A stretch of DNA of 64,000 bases, taken from positions 40,751 through 104,750 of the forward strand of contig NZ_JARVKV010000014.1 in assembly GCF_029813835.1 (NCBI RefSeq), in the 5' to 3' direction. Origin of the DNA: Streptomyces sp. DH37 (lineage in GTDB: Bacteria > Actinomycetota > Actinomycetes > Streptomycetales > Streptomycetaceae). Each line of letters starts with the position of its first letter. The stretch's first letter is position 1. Both the position numbers and the translations under genes were made by a program. This document shows, in pieces, positions 7,848 to 16,766 of the stretch. Under the pieces are notes generated by a model. That model worked only from the letters and a program-made list of their open reading frames with translations, made no database searches and was not told the DNA's origin.

Positions 7848-7902
7848 AGCATAGGAAGCCTGTATACCCCTGTCTACTGGTAGCTATAGCCAGGGGTCTA
7901 TA
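7848..7902. promoter_or_regulatory. Minus-strand promoter overlapped by an inverted repeat, likely GntR operator
   Basis: Reading leftward, a -35 TAGACA (7871-7876) and a -10 TATGCT (7848-7853) are spaced by exactly 17 bp and drive the three-gene operon. Over the -35 lies an inverted repeat whose arms are TATA-CCCCTG (7863-7872) and CAGGGG-TC-TATA (7891-7902). A TATATG (7899-7904) could be the -10 for the plus-strand GntR gene. The layout suits autoregulation by the GntR protein at 7937; binding is inferred. Confidence 0.55.
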
Positions 7903-7936
7903 TGTCCAGGTGTGCGCTGATACGTAACCTCGGCAG

Positions 7937-8173
7937 GTGACCGATTTCGAGTTCGACCCCACGCGACCGAAGTGGGAGCAGATCGCCGACACGCTCCGGG
8001 AGCGCATCCGCAGTGGCGAGTACCCGCCGCGCCGCCTGATCTCCGAGGTGCGCCTCGAGGCGGAGTTCGGGGTCGCGCGGGTCACCGTCAGGAAGGCGAC
8101 AGCGGCGCTGCGCGAAGAGGGGCTGATCATCACCACCCCGGGCATGGGCTCGTTCGTGGCCGACAGGAGTTGA
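7937..8173 (+). CDS. Small GntR-family transcriptional regulator
   Basis: At 78 aa this is essentially one GntR winged helix: KWEQIADTLRERIRSGEYPP, SEVRLEAEFGVARVTVRKAT (recognition helix) and LREEGLIITTPGMGSFV (wing). It has no effector domain. The GTG start is chosen because it gives the usual N-terminus of YtrA/KorSA-like minimal GntR proteins. The NUDIX gene starts 31 bases downstream. In pSAM2-type elements a GntR repressor (KorSA) and a NUDIX protein (Pif, transfer immunity) are key regulators, so this pair may be a relic of such an element; no integrase or replication gene is present nearby. Confidence 0.88.
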   Translation: MTDFEFDPTRPKWEQIADTLRERIRSGEYPPRRLISEVRLEAEFGVARVTVRKATAALREEGLIITTPGMGSFVADRS

Positions 8174-8204
8174 ACCGGGCCCACCGCCGAAGGGACCGTC
8201 GATC

Positions 8205-8720
8205 GTGACCCACCCCGAGCACGACACCCGCCCCAACCCCCGCCCCGACTCCCTGGCCCCCGCGGTCGAATCGATGACCCTGCTGGTCGCGTCCGTCATC
8301 GTCCACGACAGGGCCGCCGACCGCGTCCTCCTCCTCCAACGCGGCCCGCGGGCCAAGTTCGGCCAGGGGATGTGGGACCTGCCCACCGGCAAGAGCGATC
8401 CGGGCGAGCCCGTCACCGAGACCGCCGTGCGCGAACTCCGTGAGGAGACCGGCCTGGTCATGAAGGCCGAGCACCTGCGCCTCGCCCATGTCGTCCACGG
8501 GGCCTGGGGCGTCGAGTCCCCCAACGGCTACCTCACCGTCGTCTTCGCCGCCCACGACTGGTCCGGCGAGCCCGAGAACCGCGAACCGGGCAAGCACTCC
8601 CAGGTCCGCTGGACCCCCACCGACGCCCTCCCCGGGAACTTCGTCCCCTCCACCGCCGGCGCCCTGCGCCACTACCTCACCGGCGGCCCCCAGTTCTCGC
8701 TCGTCCGCTGGAACACCTGA
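8205..8720 (+). CDS. NUDIX hydrolase
   Basis: The 171-aa protein contains the complete NUDIX box, G62 through about residue 84 (GKSDPGEPVTETAVRELREE then TGL), matching G-x5-E-x7-R-E-U-x-E-E-x-G-U. NUDIX enzymes hydrolyse nucleoside diphosphates linked to another group. The substrate is unknown. The partner of this gene is the GntR regulator immediately upstream, an association known from actinomycete integrative elements. GTG start at 8205. Confidence 0.88.
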   Translation: MTHPEHDTRPNPRPDSLAPAVESMTLLVASVIVHDRAADRVLLLQRGPRAKFGQGMWDLPTGKSDPGEPVTETAVRELREETGLVMKAEHLRLAHVVHGAWGVESPNGYLTVVFAAHDWSGEPENREPGKHSQVRWTPTDALPGNFVPSTAGALRHYLTGGPQFSLVRWNT

Positions 8721-8896
8721 GGGAGCCGGTCCCCGTGCGCGCCCGTCGGAGGCGATCCGTTATATGCCGGGCCGCCTCCGCCGCCCGCTGCTAAGCTCCC
8801 TCAGCCCCGCTCGGGGCACCGAGGGGCCCCACACCCTCCGACTCGGTTCAGGCCCCGCCGTGGTCACGGCGGTGCGGCCTTACACGGGAGGACCCC

Positions 8897-11020
8897 TTGC
8901 CTCGTCTTCTTCTGACACGCCGTCGCGGACCGATGCGCGGCGGCGCCGTCCTGGCGGCCCTGTCGGTCGTCGTCTCGGGGATCGCCGCGGCGCCCGCCGC
9001 GGGCGCCGCGGAGACGCCGACCCCGATACGGACGGACGGCGTATGGGGCATCGATTTCTCCGGCGGCACGTTGCACACCGTCGAACGCAGCGCGTCCGGT
9101 GATCGGTTCGTCATGGCACGGCAGGTCTCGCCGGACGGTTCGACGGCGTCCGACCGGGTCCCCTGGGGGTACGCCGGCGTACTCGCGAACGGAGCGCACA
9201 TCAAGCACGTGCCGTGCGACGCGGGCTCCTGCGTGCCCCTGGTCGGCTCCGGCCGCGGCAGCGTCGGGTGGGTCTTCGTGAACACGGGCCTGGAGAAGGT
9301 CCAGATCCAGATCCGCCCGAACACCTACCACAGCAGCGACGAGCCCGCGGTCACCGGTGCGCGCATCGTGGACATGGCCGGCCGCTACTTCGTCTACAAC
9401 GCCCAGTCGACCGGCAGGCAGTACGTCGACGACGTCTCCCCGCACCGGACGACGGACGTACGGATGACCCGCCCGATCACCGCCGCCTCGGTGTGGGGCA
9501 CCCGGCTGTGGACTCCGGGTTCCGCCGGCGGGACCGTCACCGCGACCGACCTGGAGCAGAAGAAGGTCGTCGAGACGGTCTCCACCGGAGCGCCCTGCGC
9601 GATCAGGGAGCTGCAGGCCGTTGGCCGCTGGCTCTACTGGAACTGCGGCCCGACCGGCGCCGCCGGCGTCTACGACCGCGCCGCCAGGAGGAACGTCGCC
9701 GTCCCCCCTGGGGCCGCCATGGTCGGCGACGGCTACCTCGTCCGGCACGACAGGACCGCCGGGAAGCTCCTCCTCACCGACTTCCACACCGGCACGAGCG
9801 CCGCTCCCCGCGCGATCGCGGACCTGCCCGCCGGCGACACCGCCGACCAGCGGCGGCTCACCTGGTCCGTGGACAGATTCGGCGGCGACATCGCCTACGT
9901 CGACTCCGACGACGCCGTCCGCATCGTGGCCAGCGGGGTCCCGTCCCAGCCCCTGGCGAAGACCGAGTCCGAAGTGGACAGCGGTTCCCTGGACATCAAG
10001 GAGGACGCCTGGAAGAGCGTCTGGCAGTTCAGCAAGCCGGCGGCCTGGACCTTCACCGTCAAGGACGCGTCCGGCCGCACGATCCGGACCCTGACCGGCG
10101 AGGGCGGCACGGAGGCCGATGTCGTCTGGGACGGCAGGACCGACGCGGGGACGTACACCTACAACGGCGCGCACACCTGGACGCTGAAGGCCACCGCGCT
10201 CGAGGGCGGGGGCTCGTACAGCACCACCGGGAAGATCGGGGTGGGCGGCGGCCGGCAGGGCCACCACGACCAGGGCGGTTACAGCTACGGCGAGCTGGTC
10301 ACGCTGAACTCCACCGGCGGCCTCACCCTCCACTTCACCCACGGCAGGGGGACCTTCGACTGGAAGGCGTCGGGCTCCGGGTGGCCTGCCGGTGCCGTGG
10401 CCGTCCCGTTCGGCGACATGGGCAGCGACCGCTGCTCCGAGATGCTCGTCCGCATGCCGGGCGGCGAACTGCGCCGGTACGCGAGCAGGTGCGGCGGCGC
10501 GTACACGCCGTCGAGCAGCCACACGTCGCTCGGCACCGGCTGGAACGCGTACAACGTCCTGACCGCCCCCGGCGACCTGACCGGCGACGGCCGCGCCGAC
10601 CTGCTCGCCCGCAAGGCGTCCACCGGCGACATCTACCTCTTCGCCAACGACGGCCGCGGCAAGCTGGCGACGGGGAAGAAGATCCGCTCGGCGTGGACGA
10701 CGTACACCAAGGTCGTCGGCGCAGGAGACCTCAACGGCGACGGCCACGGCGACGTCCTCGCCCACCGCAAGGACGGCGCGCTCTTCCGCTACGACGGCAC
10801 CGGCACCGGCCTGCTCAAGGAACGCGTCCAACTCGCCACCGGCTGGGGCCTGTCGTACAACACCCTGGTCGGCGTCGGCGACATCACCGGCGACGGCCAC
10901 GCCGACATCATCGTCCGCGACACCAACAACGTCCTGTACCGCAACAACGGCACCGGCCGGGGCACCTTCACCGGCCGCACGAAGATCGCCACCGGCTGGA
11001 GCTACAGGGGCGTCTTCTAG
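8897..11020 (+). CDS. Secreted FG-GAP (VCBS) repeat protein
   Basis: A TTG start preceded by GGGAGGA gives 707 aa. The signal peptide is basic (RLLLTRRRGPMRGG) then hydrophobic, with likely cleavage after AAGAA. The N-terminal part is a beta-propeller-like region; about residues 370-450 hold a FlgD-like Ig segment (WTFTVKDASGRTIRTLTGEG). The C-terminus has at least three FG-GAP calcium-binding repeats: GDLTGDGRADLLARK, GDLNGDGHGDVLAHRKDG and GDITGDGHADIIVRD. It is an extracellular, probably calcium-bound protein of unknown target. A 13-bp-stem terminator follows. Confidence 0.88.
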   Translation: MPRLLLTRRRGPMRGGAVLAALSVVVSGIAAAPAAGAAETPTPIRTDGVWGIDFSGGTLHTVERSASGDRFVMARQVSPDGSTASDRVPWGYAGVLANGAHIKHVPCDAGSCVPLVGSGRGSVGWVFVNTGLEKVQIQIRPNTYHSSDEPAVTGARIVDMAGRYFVYNAQSTGRQYVDDVSPHRTTDVRMTRPITAASVWGTRLWTPGSAGGTVTATDLEQKKVVETVSTGAPCAIRELQAVGRWLYWNCGPTGAAGVYDRAARRNVAVPPGAAMVGDGYLVRHDRTAGKLLLTDFHTGTSAAPRAIADLPAGDTADQRRLTWSVDRFGGDIAYVDSDDAVRIVASGVPSQPLAKTESEVDSGSLDIKEDAWKSVWQFSKPAAWTFTVKDASGRTIRTLTGEGGTEADVVWDGRTDAGTYTYNGAHTWTLKATALEGGGSYSTTGKIGVGGGRQGHHDQGGYSYGELVTLNSTGGLTLHFTHGRGTFDWKASGSGWPAGAVAVPFGDMGSDRCSEMLVRMPGGELRRYASRCGGAYTPSSSHTSLGTGWNAYNVLTAPGDLTGDGRADLLARKASTGDIYLFANDGRGKLATGKKIRSAWTTYTKVVGAGDLNGDGHGDVLAHRKDGALFRYDGTGTGLLKERVQLATGWGLSYNTLVGVGDITGDGHADIIVRDTNNVLYRNNGTGRGTFTGRTKIATGWSYRGVF

Positions 11021-11097
11021 AACCTTCGGCCTCCGCGGTCCCCGCCGTCTCCGCGGTGTCTTCCGGGCGCCGCCCGACTGCCTGCCGTACGCACGGC

Positions 11098-11130
11098 GAA
11101 GCCCCTCCCGAGACTCCCGGGAGGGGCTTC
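11098..11130. terminator. Bidirectional intrinsic terminator
   Basis: A perfect 13-bp stem, GAAGCCCCTCCCG (11098-11110) pairing with 11118-11130, closes a 7-base loop. It lies between the convergent FG-GAP gene and tRNA-Ala and can end both transcripts. Confidence 0.85.
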
Positions 11131-11141
11131 GTGCTGCGGTG

Positions 11142-11215
11142 TGGACCTGAGGGGATTTGAACCCCTGACCCCCTCGATGCGAACGAGGTGCGCTACCGGA
11201 CTGCGCTACAGGCCC
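11142..11215 (-). tRNA. tRNA-Ala (anticodon CGC)
   Basis: On the minus strand the 74-base sequence folds as a cloverleaf. The acceptor GGGCCTG pairs with CAGGTCC and includes the G3-U70 pair that identifies tRNA-Ala. The anticodon stem CCTCG/CGAGG holds loop TTCGCAT with anticodon CGC (codon GCG), and the T arm is AGGGG-TTCAAAT-CCCCT. The 3' CCA is not encoded. Confidence 0.95.
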
Positions 11216-11300
11216 TTGCAACGGGTGAAACCCTAGCATCCCCGATGCCGTGCGCGGAAATCCGTTCCCGTGCTGGTCACGGAGGGCGGGTCGCCCCGGG

Positions 11301-12356
11301 TCACTCGTTGGCCGCGCGGGGGCGGCCCTCCTCCGCGTACTGGTCGAACAGCGGCGTCTGGCGGCGCGGGGACGGAGCCGGGGTGTGGTGGGGAGCGGGG
11401 GCCGGGGCGGGTTCGGAGGAGGCCGTGGTGGAGCGGGCGGAGCTCCAGGCGTCCGGGGCGCCGAGGTCCACGCCGCGGGCGGTACGGCGGGCGACGGGGG
11501 CGTTGACGTACGTGGGCAGCGGCACGGGGGTGGGCTCCCAGCCGCTCTCCGCCGGGGCGGGGGTGCGCTCGCGGCGCTGGGCGTCCACCCACTCGGCGTG
11601 GTCGGTCTGCTCCACCAGGGCGCGCCGCTCGGCCGCCTCCGGGTCGGGAGCGGGCTCGGGGGCGGGCTCCGGGGCCGGGGCGGCGGCCTCGGCGCGGGCG
11701 GGGCGGGTGGCGCGGCGCTCGCGCAGATGGCGCGCGGCGACCTCGGCGCGGCGCTGGTCCATGACGAACTCGAAGCGGCGCTTCTCCTGGGCGCGCAGAT
11801 GGGCGATGTACGCGCTCAGCAGCCCGGCCGGGATCGCCGGGGCCCACAGGAACGCGATGCCGCCGACCGCCGCGACGATCGCGCCGAGCGTGAAGGCGAG
11901 GAAGAGCGCCATCGTGGTGCGCCGGCGGCGGGCGAGGACCTTGGCCCGGCCCTTGTGGCCCTGGTCCGGCCGCTCCTGCTGGGGGCGGTCCTGCTGGGAC
12001 CGGTCCTGCTGGGGGCGGCGCACCTCCGTGAGGGCCTCGGAACGCGCGACCGTCGCCGGCCCGGGGACCTTGAGGCGCTCGGTCACGGGGTTGGCGAGGG
12101 CCCGGACGTCGACGCCGTCCGGGGCACCCTTGTCGTCATCGTCGGCGGGGCCGCCGGTGCCCTCGGCCGTCTCCTTCAGGCTCCTGGCGTACCGGCGCTC
12201 CATGCCCGCACGGCCGGACAGCAGCCGGATGGCGGTGCTGAAGCGCTCCGTCGGACGCGCCTCGTTGAGTTCGTCCTGCCGGCGGAGCCACATCGGCACC
12301 AGGTAGGCGGCCCAGGCCCCGACGATGACTGCGTAGATGAGGCCGCTGCTGCTCAC
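11301..12356 (-). CDS. sepX: Divisome membrane protein SepX/GlpR
   Basis: The 351-aa protein has an N-terminal helix (SSGLIYAVIVGAWAAYLVPM), the conserved LRRQDELNEARPTERFSTA segment, a disordered linker with QQDR repeats, two helices at about 148-186 (MALFLAFTLGAIVAAVGGIA and the next) and a long Pro/Ala-rich tail. This matches SepX of Streptomyces and GlpR of Corynebacterium, the membrane receptor that ties the gephyrin-like protein Glp to FtsZ and polar growth. Glp is encoded three genes away at 14251, which strengthens the call. The GTG at 12356 lies 7 bases after a TACCGT hexamer, so the message may be leaderless. Confidence 0.8.
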   Translation of the reverse strand: MSSSGLIYAVIVGAWAAYLVPMWLRRQDELNEARPTERFSTAIRLLSGRAGMERRYARSLKETAEGTGGPADDDDKGAPDGVDVRALANPVTERLKVPGPATVARSEALTEVRRPQQDRSQQDRPQQERPDQGHKGRAKVLARRRRTTMALFLAFTLGAIVAAVGGIAFLWAPAIPAGLLSAYIAHLRAQEKRRFEFVMDQRRAEVAARHLRERRATRPARAEAAAPAPEPAPEPAPDPEAAERRALVEQTDHAEWVDAQRRERTPAPAESGWEPTPVPLPTYVNAPVARRTARGVDLGAPDAWSSARSTTASSEPAPAPAPHHTPAPSPRRQTPLFDQYAEEGRPRAANE

Positions 12357-12499
12357 CCACCACACGGTAGAGGGGTTTCGGGAGGGGGATACGCCAATTG
12401 GCGCGGTGTGTCGCACGATCCGGCTGATATCCCAACCGTTTTTTGTGATGACAGCGGTCTGCCTCCGCGTATGTGTCCGCCCGATGACTGTAGGGTGTC

Positions 12500-12508
12500 T
12501 TATCCACA
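12500..12508 (+). promoter_or_regulatory. DnaA box-like site
   Basis: TTATCCACA is an exact match to the classical DnaA box (Streptomyces prefers TTGTCCACA). It lies in the gap between sepX and the end of the acetyltransferase gene. A single box could be a DnaA titration or regulatory site; it is not an origin. Confidence 0.45.
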
Positions 12509-12528
12509 GGCAATATCGAACATTTATT

Positions 12529-13155
12529 TTATTTCCGCGGAGCCCCGGGATGGGAGCGCCGCCGCCAGCGGCTCAGCAGGCCCTCGGGGACGTCCTCCGT
12601 GGTCAGCGCGTAGACCAGGTGGTCGCGCCAGGCGCCGTCGATATGCAGATAACGCGGTCGCAGCCCTTCCTCGCGGAATCCGAGTTTCTCCACCACCCGG
12701 CGGCTCGGCCCGTTCTCCGGGCGGATGCAGACTTCGATGCGGTGCAGTCCGACGGTGCGGAAGCAGTGGTCCACGGCCAGTGCCACGGCCGTCGGCATCA
12801 CCCCGCGCCCGGCCACCTCCCGGTCGACCCAGTAGCCGATGTGCCCCGAGCACATCGAGCCCCAGGTGATGCCCGCGACCGTGAGCTGGCCGGCCAGCCG
12901 TCCCTCGTACTCGATCACGAAGGGCAGCATCCGGCCCGCCTGCGCCTCCGTCCGCAGATGACGGACCATCTGCCGGTACGTCGGGCGCCGCGGCGGCAGG
13001 CGGCCGGGCAGGGCGGGCGGGATGGTGGCCTCCCAGGGGCGCAGCCAGTCGCGGTTGCGCTGGTTCACCTCGCGCCAGGCGCGGTGGTCGCGCAGCCTTA
13101 TGGGGCGGAGGGTGACGTCGCCCTCCGACAGCTCGACCGGCCACGGGGCGTTCAG
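12529..13155 (-). CDS. RimJ-type GNAT N-acetyltransferase with probable CTG start
   Basis: The RimJ-like GNAT fold is clear: RNRDWLRPWEATIP near the N-terminus, the acetyl-CoA loop YWVDREVAGRGVMPTAVALA and the C-terminal RPENGPSRRVVEKLGFREEG. The first ATG/GTG/TTG in frame (13068) would cut off the conserved opening [24 protein letters not shown] at 13153-13155 restores it, overlaps the previous stop as CTGA and has GAGAAGGA 9 bases upstream. The protein is then 208 aa. It may acetylate a protein N-terminus; it belongs to the conserved galU-glp-rimJ-sepX neighbourhood. Confidence 0.78.
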   Translation of the reverse strand: MNAPWPVELSEGDVTLRPIRLRDHRAWREVNQRNRDWLRPWEATIPPALPGRLPPRRPTYRQMVRHLRTEAQAGRMLPFVIEYEGRLAGQLTVAGITWGSMCSGHIGYWVDREVAGRGVMPTAVALAVDHCFRTVGLHRIEVCIRPENGPSRRVVEKLGFREEGLRPRYLHIDGAWRDHLVYALTTEDVPEGLLSRWRRRSHPGAPRK

Positions 13156-13679
13156 TGGGTCACGTCCTTCTCCGGGGAGGCCCCCCTGGGGTGGTCGCCG
13201 CCGTGGATCTGGTCCACGGCGTGCGGCAACAGGGGCTCCAGGACGGCCAGGCCGTCGCGTACGCCCCCGGTGGAGCCGGGGAGGTTGACGATCAGGGTGC
13301 GCCCGGCGACGCCCGCGACGCCGCGCGAGAGCGCGGCGGTGGGGACCTTGGCCGCCCCGGCGGCGCGGACGGCCTCGGGGATGCCGGGGATCTCGCGGTC
13401 GAGCACGGCCCGGGTCATCTCCGGGGTGCGGTCGGTGGGCGAGATGCCGGTGCCGCCGGTGGTGAGCACCACGGCGTAGCCGTCGGCGACGGCCTCGCGC
13501 AGCACGTCCCGGACGGGCTCGCCGTCGGGGACGACGCGCGGGCCGTCGGTGGCGAAGCCCAGCGCGCGCAGGGCCTCGGCCAGCAGCGGGCCGGTGGTGT
13601 CGGCGTAGACGCCCGCGGCGGCGCGGTTGGAGACGGTGACGGCGAGGGCGCGGTGGCCCGTGGGCGCGGGCCCGGTCAT
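13152..13679 (-). CDS. MogA/MoaB family molybdenum cofactor protein
   Basis: The 175-aa protein has the MPT-binding fold signatures [17 protein letters not shown] and [26 protein letters not shown]. MogA adenylylates molybdopterin before metal insertion; MoaB is its close relative. The ATG overlaps the moaC stop by four bases (ATGA), and its own stop overlaps the CTG start of the acetyltransferase gene, so the three are translationally coupled. Confidence 0.9.
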   Translation of the reverse strand: MTGPAPTGHRALAVTVSNRAAAGVYADTTGPLLAEALRALGFATDGPRVVPDGEPVRDVLREAVADGYAVVLTTGGTGISPTDRTPEMTRAVLDREIPGIPEAVRAAGAAKVPTAALSRGVAGVAGRTLIVNLPGSTGGVRDGLAVLEPLLPHAVDQIHGGDHPRGASPEKDVTH

Positions 13680-14185
13680 CGGTCGCGGCTCCAGTCCCCG
13701 GAGGCTCCCCCGGTCTTCTCCTCCACCCGCACGTCGGTGATGACGGCCCCCTTGTCGACGGCCTTGACCATGTCGACGACGGTCAGCGCCGCGACCGACA
13801 CGGCCGTCAGCGCCTCCATCTCCACTCCGGTGCGGTCGGTGGTCCGCACCGTCGCCGCGATCTCCACCGCGTCGTCCGCGACGGACAGCTCGACCCGTAC
13901 CCCGGACAGGGCCAGCGGGTGGCACAGCGGTACGAGGTCGGGGGTGCGCTTGGCGCCCATGATCCCGGCGATGCGGGCGACCGCGAGCGCGTCGCCCTTG
14001 GGCACGCCCTCGCCGCGCAGCAGCTCCACCACGCGCGGGGAGACGCGTACGCGGCCGGTGGCGCGCGCCGTGCGGGCGGTGACGTCCTTGGCCGAGACGT
14101 CGACCATCCGGGCCGCGCCCGCCTCGTCGATGTGGGTGAGGCCCGCGGCCCCGCCCGATGGACTCCCCTGTCGCGCGCTGCTCAT
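13676..14185 (-). CDS. moaC: Cyclic pyranopterin monophosphate synthase MoaC
   Basis: The 169-aa protein has the MoaC active-site segments [33 protein letters not shown] and [24 protein letters not shown]. With MoaA it converts GTP to cyclic pyranopterin monophosphate, the first step of molybdenum cofactor synthesis. No moaA is in the window. GGGAGAG precedes the ATG. The stop overlaps the mogA start. Confidence 0.95.
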   Translation of the reverse strand: MSSARQGSPSGGAAGLTHIDEAGAARMVDVSAKDVTARTARATGRVRVSPRVVELLRGEGVPKGDALAVARIAGIMGAKRTPDLVPLCHPLALSGVRVELSVADDAVEIAATVRTTDRTGVEMEALTAVSVAALTVVDMVKAVDKGAVITDVRVEEKTGGASGDWSRDR

Positions 14186-14250
14186 CGCTCTCCCGCGTCG
14201 GTCCGTTCCCGGACGACAACGGTACCCGCCGCCCCGCGGGCGCCGTCGCG

Positions 14251-15681
14251 TCAGTCCAGGAGCACGACCTCCAGTTCATCGCCCCGGGCGACTTCCGTGG
14301 TCCGCTCGGGTACGACGACCAGCGCGTCGGCCCGGGCCAGGGAACCCAGCAGGTGGGAGCCGGGGCCGCCGACCGGGCGGACCGTGCCGTGCTCCTCGCC
14401 CGCGGCCGGCGGCTCGTACCGGCCGCGCAGGAACTGCCGCTTGCCCTCGGGGGAGGCGATCGGCCCGTCGCACTCCAGACGCGCGGTGACCGTGCGCCGG
14501 GTGACGGGCTCCAGGCCCATCAGGACGCGCAGGGCGGGACGGACGAACAGCTCGAAGGAGACGTAGGAGCTGACCGGGTTGCCGGGGAGGGCGAACAGCG
14601 GGATCCGGTCGGGGCCGACCAGGCCGAAGCCCTGCGGCTTGCCGGGCTGCATGGCCAGGCGGCGGAACTCCACGCGCGCGGCGGCCCGGCCCCCGGCGGG
14701 CTCCGCCGGCGCGCCGGCGCCGGCGGCACTGGCATCGGCACCGGCGGCATCGGCATCGGTGGCGTCGGCGGGGCCGTCGGCGCGCGGCGGCTCGGCGCCG
14801 CCCAGGACGGTGCCCTCCAGATCGGTGAGCGCCTCCTTGACCACGTCGTACGCGCCGACGCTGACGCCGCCGCTGGTGACGACGGCGTCGGCCCGGACGA
14901 GCTGGTCCTCGATGACGGTGCGCAGGGTCTCCGCGTCGTCGGCCACCGCGCCGACGCGGTAGGCGATGGCGCCGGCCGCGCGGGCGGCGGCGGTCAGGGC
15001 GAAGCTGTTGGAGTCGTGTATCTGGCCGGGGCCCAACGGGGCGCCGGGCCTGACCAGTTCGCTGCCGGTGGAGAGCACGACCACGCGCGGGCGCGGCCGT
15101 ACCGTGACGGTGCCGCAGCCGACGGCGGCCAGCAGGCCGATCTGCGCGGGGCCCAGGACGGTGCCGGCCTCCAGGGCGACCGATCCGGCGCGTACGTCGC
15201 CGCCCTTGTCGCGCACGTACTGCCGCGCCGCCACCGGGCGGTGGACGCGGACCTCGCCCGCCGCGCCGGACGGATCGGAGCCGTGGGCGGCCATGGCGTC
15301 GGCGGGGCCGCCGCCGGTGCCGCCGTCGGTCCACTCCACGGGGACGACGGCCTCGGCGCCGGGCGGCAGCGGGGCGCCGGTCATCACGCGGGCGGCCTGC
15401 CCGGGGCCGACCTCGGGCAGCCTGCCGGCGCCCGCCGCGACGTCGCCGACGACCTCCAGCACCGCCGGCTCGTCCTCGCTCGCCTTCGCCACGTCGGCGA
15501 CGCGCACCGCGTAGCCGTCCATGGAGCTGTTGTCGAAGGGCGGCAGGGAGACGGGCACCAGGACGTCCTCGGTGAGGACGCAGCCCTGGGCGTCGAGCAG
15601 GTGCAGCTCGATGGGCTCCAGCGGCCTGACCGACCGCAGGACGTCGGCCAGGTGCTCGTCGACGGACCAGGTCCCGCTCAA
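14251..15681 (-). CDS. glp: Gephyrin-like molybdotransferase Glp (MoeA family)
   Basis: The 476-aa MoeA-fold protein has [44 protein letters not shown] and [21 protein letters not shown]. Catalytic MoeA proteins usually have GVSVGE or GVSVGD where this one has GVSVGA, consistent with Glp, the repurposed homolog that binds FtsZ and the membrane receptor GlpR/SepX (encoded at 11301). An Ala/Gly-rich insertion of about 40 residues ([20 protein letters not shown]) interrupts the MPT-binding domain. The TTG start lies 10 bases after GAGGAG and 4 bases after galU. It may also retain a role in cofactor synthesis. Confidence 0.85.
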   Translation of the reverse strand: MSGTWSVDEHLADVLRSVRPLEPIELHLLDAQGCVLTEDVLVPVSLPPFDNSSMDGYAVRVADVAKASEDEPAVLEVVGDVAAGAGRLPEVGPGQAARVMTGAPLPPGAEAVVPVEWTDGGTGGGPADAMAAHGSDPSGAAGEVRVHRPVAARQYVRDKGGDVRAGSVALEAGTVLGPAQIGLLAAVGCGTVTVRPRPRVVVLSTGSELVRPGAPLGPGQIHDSNSFALTAAARAAGAIAYRVGAVADDAETLRTVIEDQLVRADAVVTSGGVSVGAYDVVKEALTDLEGTVLGGAEPPRADGPADATDADAAGADASAAGAGAPAEPAGGRAAARVEFRRLAMQPGKPQGFGLVGPDRIPLFALPGNPVSSYVSFELFVRPALRVLMGLEPVTRRTVTARLECDGPIASPEGKRQFLRGRYEPPAAGEEHGTVRPVGGPGSHLLGSLARADALVVVPERTTEVARGDELEVVLLD

Positions 15682-15685
15682 GGGC

Positions 15686-16588
15686 CTACAGCTCCTCTTT
15701 CACGAAGTCGCGCAGCCAGGCGCGGAAGTCGGGGCCCAGGTCCTCGCGCTCGCACGCCAGCCTGACGATGGCCCGCAGGTAGTCGCCGCGGTCGCCGGTG
15801 TCGTAGCGGCGGCCCTTGAAGACCACGCCGTGGACCGGGCCGCCGATGGAGGGGTCGGCGGCGAGGGTCTGGAGGGCGTCGGTGATCTGGATCTCGCCGC
15901 CGCGGCCGGGCTCGGTCTTGCGCAGCACCTCGAAGACGGCCGGGTCCAGGACGTAGCGCCCGATGATGGCCAGGTTGCTGGGGGCCTCCTCGCGGGAGGG
16001 CTTCTCCACCAGGTCCGAGACGCACACGACGTCGTCGTCGCCGGTGGGCTCGGCGACGGCGCAGCCGTAGAGGTGGATGCTGGCCGGGTCCACCTCCAGC
16101 AGGGCGATGACGCTGCCGCCGTAGGTCTCCTGGACCTCGATCATCCGCGAGAGCAGCGGGTCGCGCGGGTCGATCAGGTCGTCGCCGAGGAGGACGGCGA
16201 AGGGCTGGTCGCCGACGTGCGGGGCGGCGCACAGGACCGCGTGGCCCAGGCCCTTGGGGTCGCCCTGGCGCACGTAGTGGATGGTGGCGAGGTCGGTGGA
16301 CTCCTGGACGCGGGTGAGCTTGGCCTCGTCGCCCTTGCTGCGCAGGACCTCCTCCAGCTCGTAGTTGCGGTCGAAGTGGTCCTCCAGCGGGCGCTTGTTG
16401 CGGCCGGTGACCATCAGGACGTCGGGGAGCCCGGCGGTGACGGCCTCCTCCACCACGTACTGGATCGCGGGCTTGTCGACGACCGGCAGCATCTCCTTCG
16501 GAGTGGCCTTCGTCGCCGGAAGGAAGCGGGTGCCGAGCCCGGCGGCCGGGATGACGGCCTTGGTGATCCGTGTACGTGAGGTAGTCAT
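15686..16588 (-). CDS. galU: UTP-glucose-1-phosphate uridylyltransferase GalU
   Basis: The 300-aa nucleotidyltransferase has the signature AAGLGTRFLPATKATPKEML, then VEEAVTAGLPDVLMVTGRNK and GRGGEIQITDALQTLA. It makes UDP-glucose from UTP and glucose-1-phosphate for wall polymers, trehalose and glycoconjugates. The start is the ATG at 16588; TATGGT lies 6 bases upstream with no ribosome site, indicating a leaderless message. It heads the galU-glp-moaC-mogA-rimJ-sepX cluster. Confidence 0.95.
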   Translation of the reverse strand: MTTSRTRITKAVIPAAGLGTRFLPATKATPKEMLPVVDKPAIQYVVEEAVTAGLPDVLMVTGRNKRPLEDHFDRNYELEEVLRSKGDEAKLTRVQESTDLATIHYVRQGDPKGLGHAVLCAAPHVGDQPFAVLLGDDLIDPRDPLLSRMIEVQETYGGSVIALLEVDPASIHLYGCAVAEPTGDDDVVCVSDLVEKPSREEAPSNLAIIGRYVLDPAVFEVLRKTEPGRGGEIQITDALQTLAADPSIGGPVHGVVFKGRRYDTGDRGDYLRAIVRLACEREDLGPDFRAWLRDFVKEEL

Positions 16589-16594
16589 GTCTGC

Positions 16595-16600
16595 ACCATA
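16595..16600 (-). promoter_or_regulatory. Leaderless -10 element of galU
   Basis: TATGGT on the minus strand sits 6 bases before the galU ATG, placing transcription start at or next to the A of the start codon. No purine-rich ribosome site fits between them. Confidence 0.5.
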
Positions 16601-16766
16601 GCCGCTGGTTTGATACGCAACGTGCACGTCTGACACGTTCGGCTGGTCCGTTGCGGTTTACTGACGATCGTCCCGGCGCCTGGAGCCGTACCGCCGCGCC
16701 ATCAGGATGATAATGCGCCTGCCATGGCGAGGGCCTGGCGGAATCGAGCCGGGAGATGAACACGGG

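Noticed and set aside
11142..11215. tRNA-Ala as an attachment site for the 7-8.7 kb GntR/NUDIX module
   Set aside because: No repeat of its 3' end was found elsewhere in the window.
12500..12508. Replication origin at the DnaA box
   Set aside because: One or two boxes are far fewer than at oriC, and dnaA or dnaN are absent.
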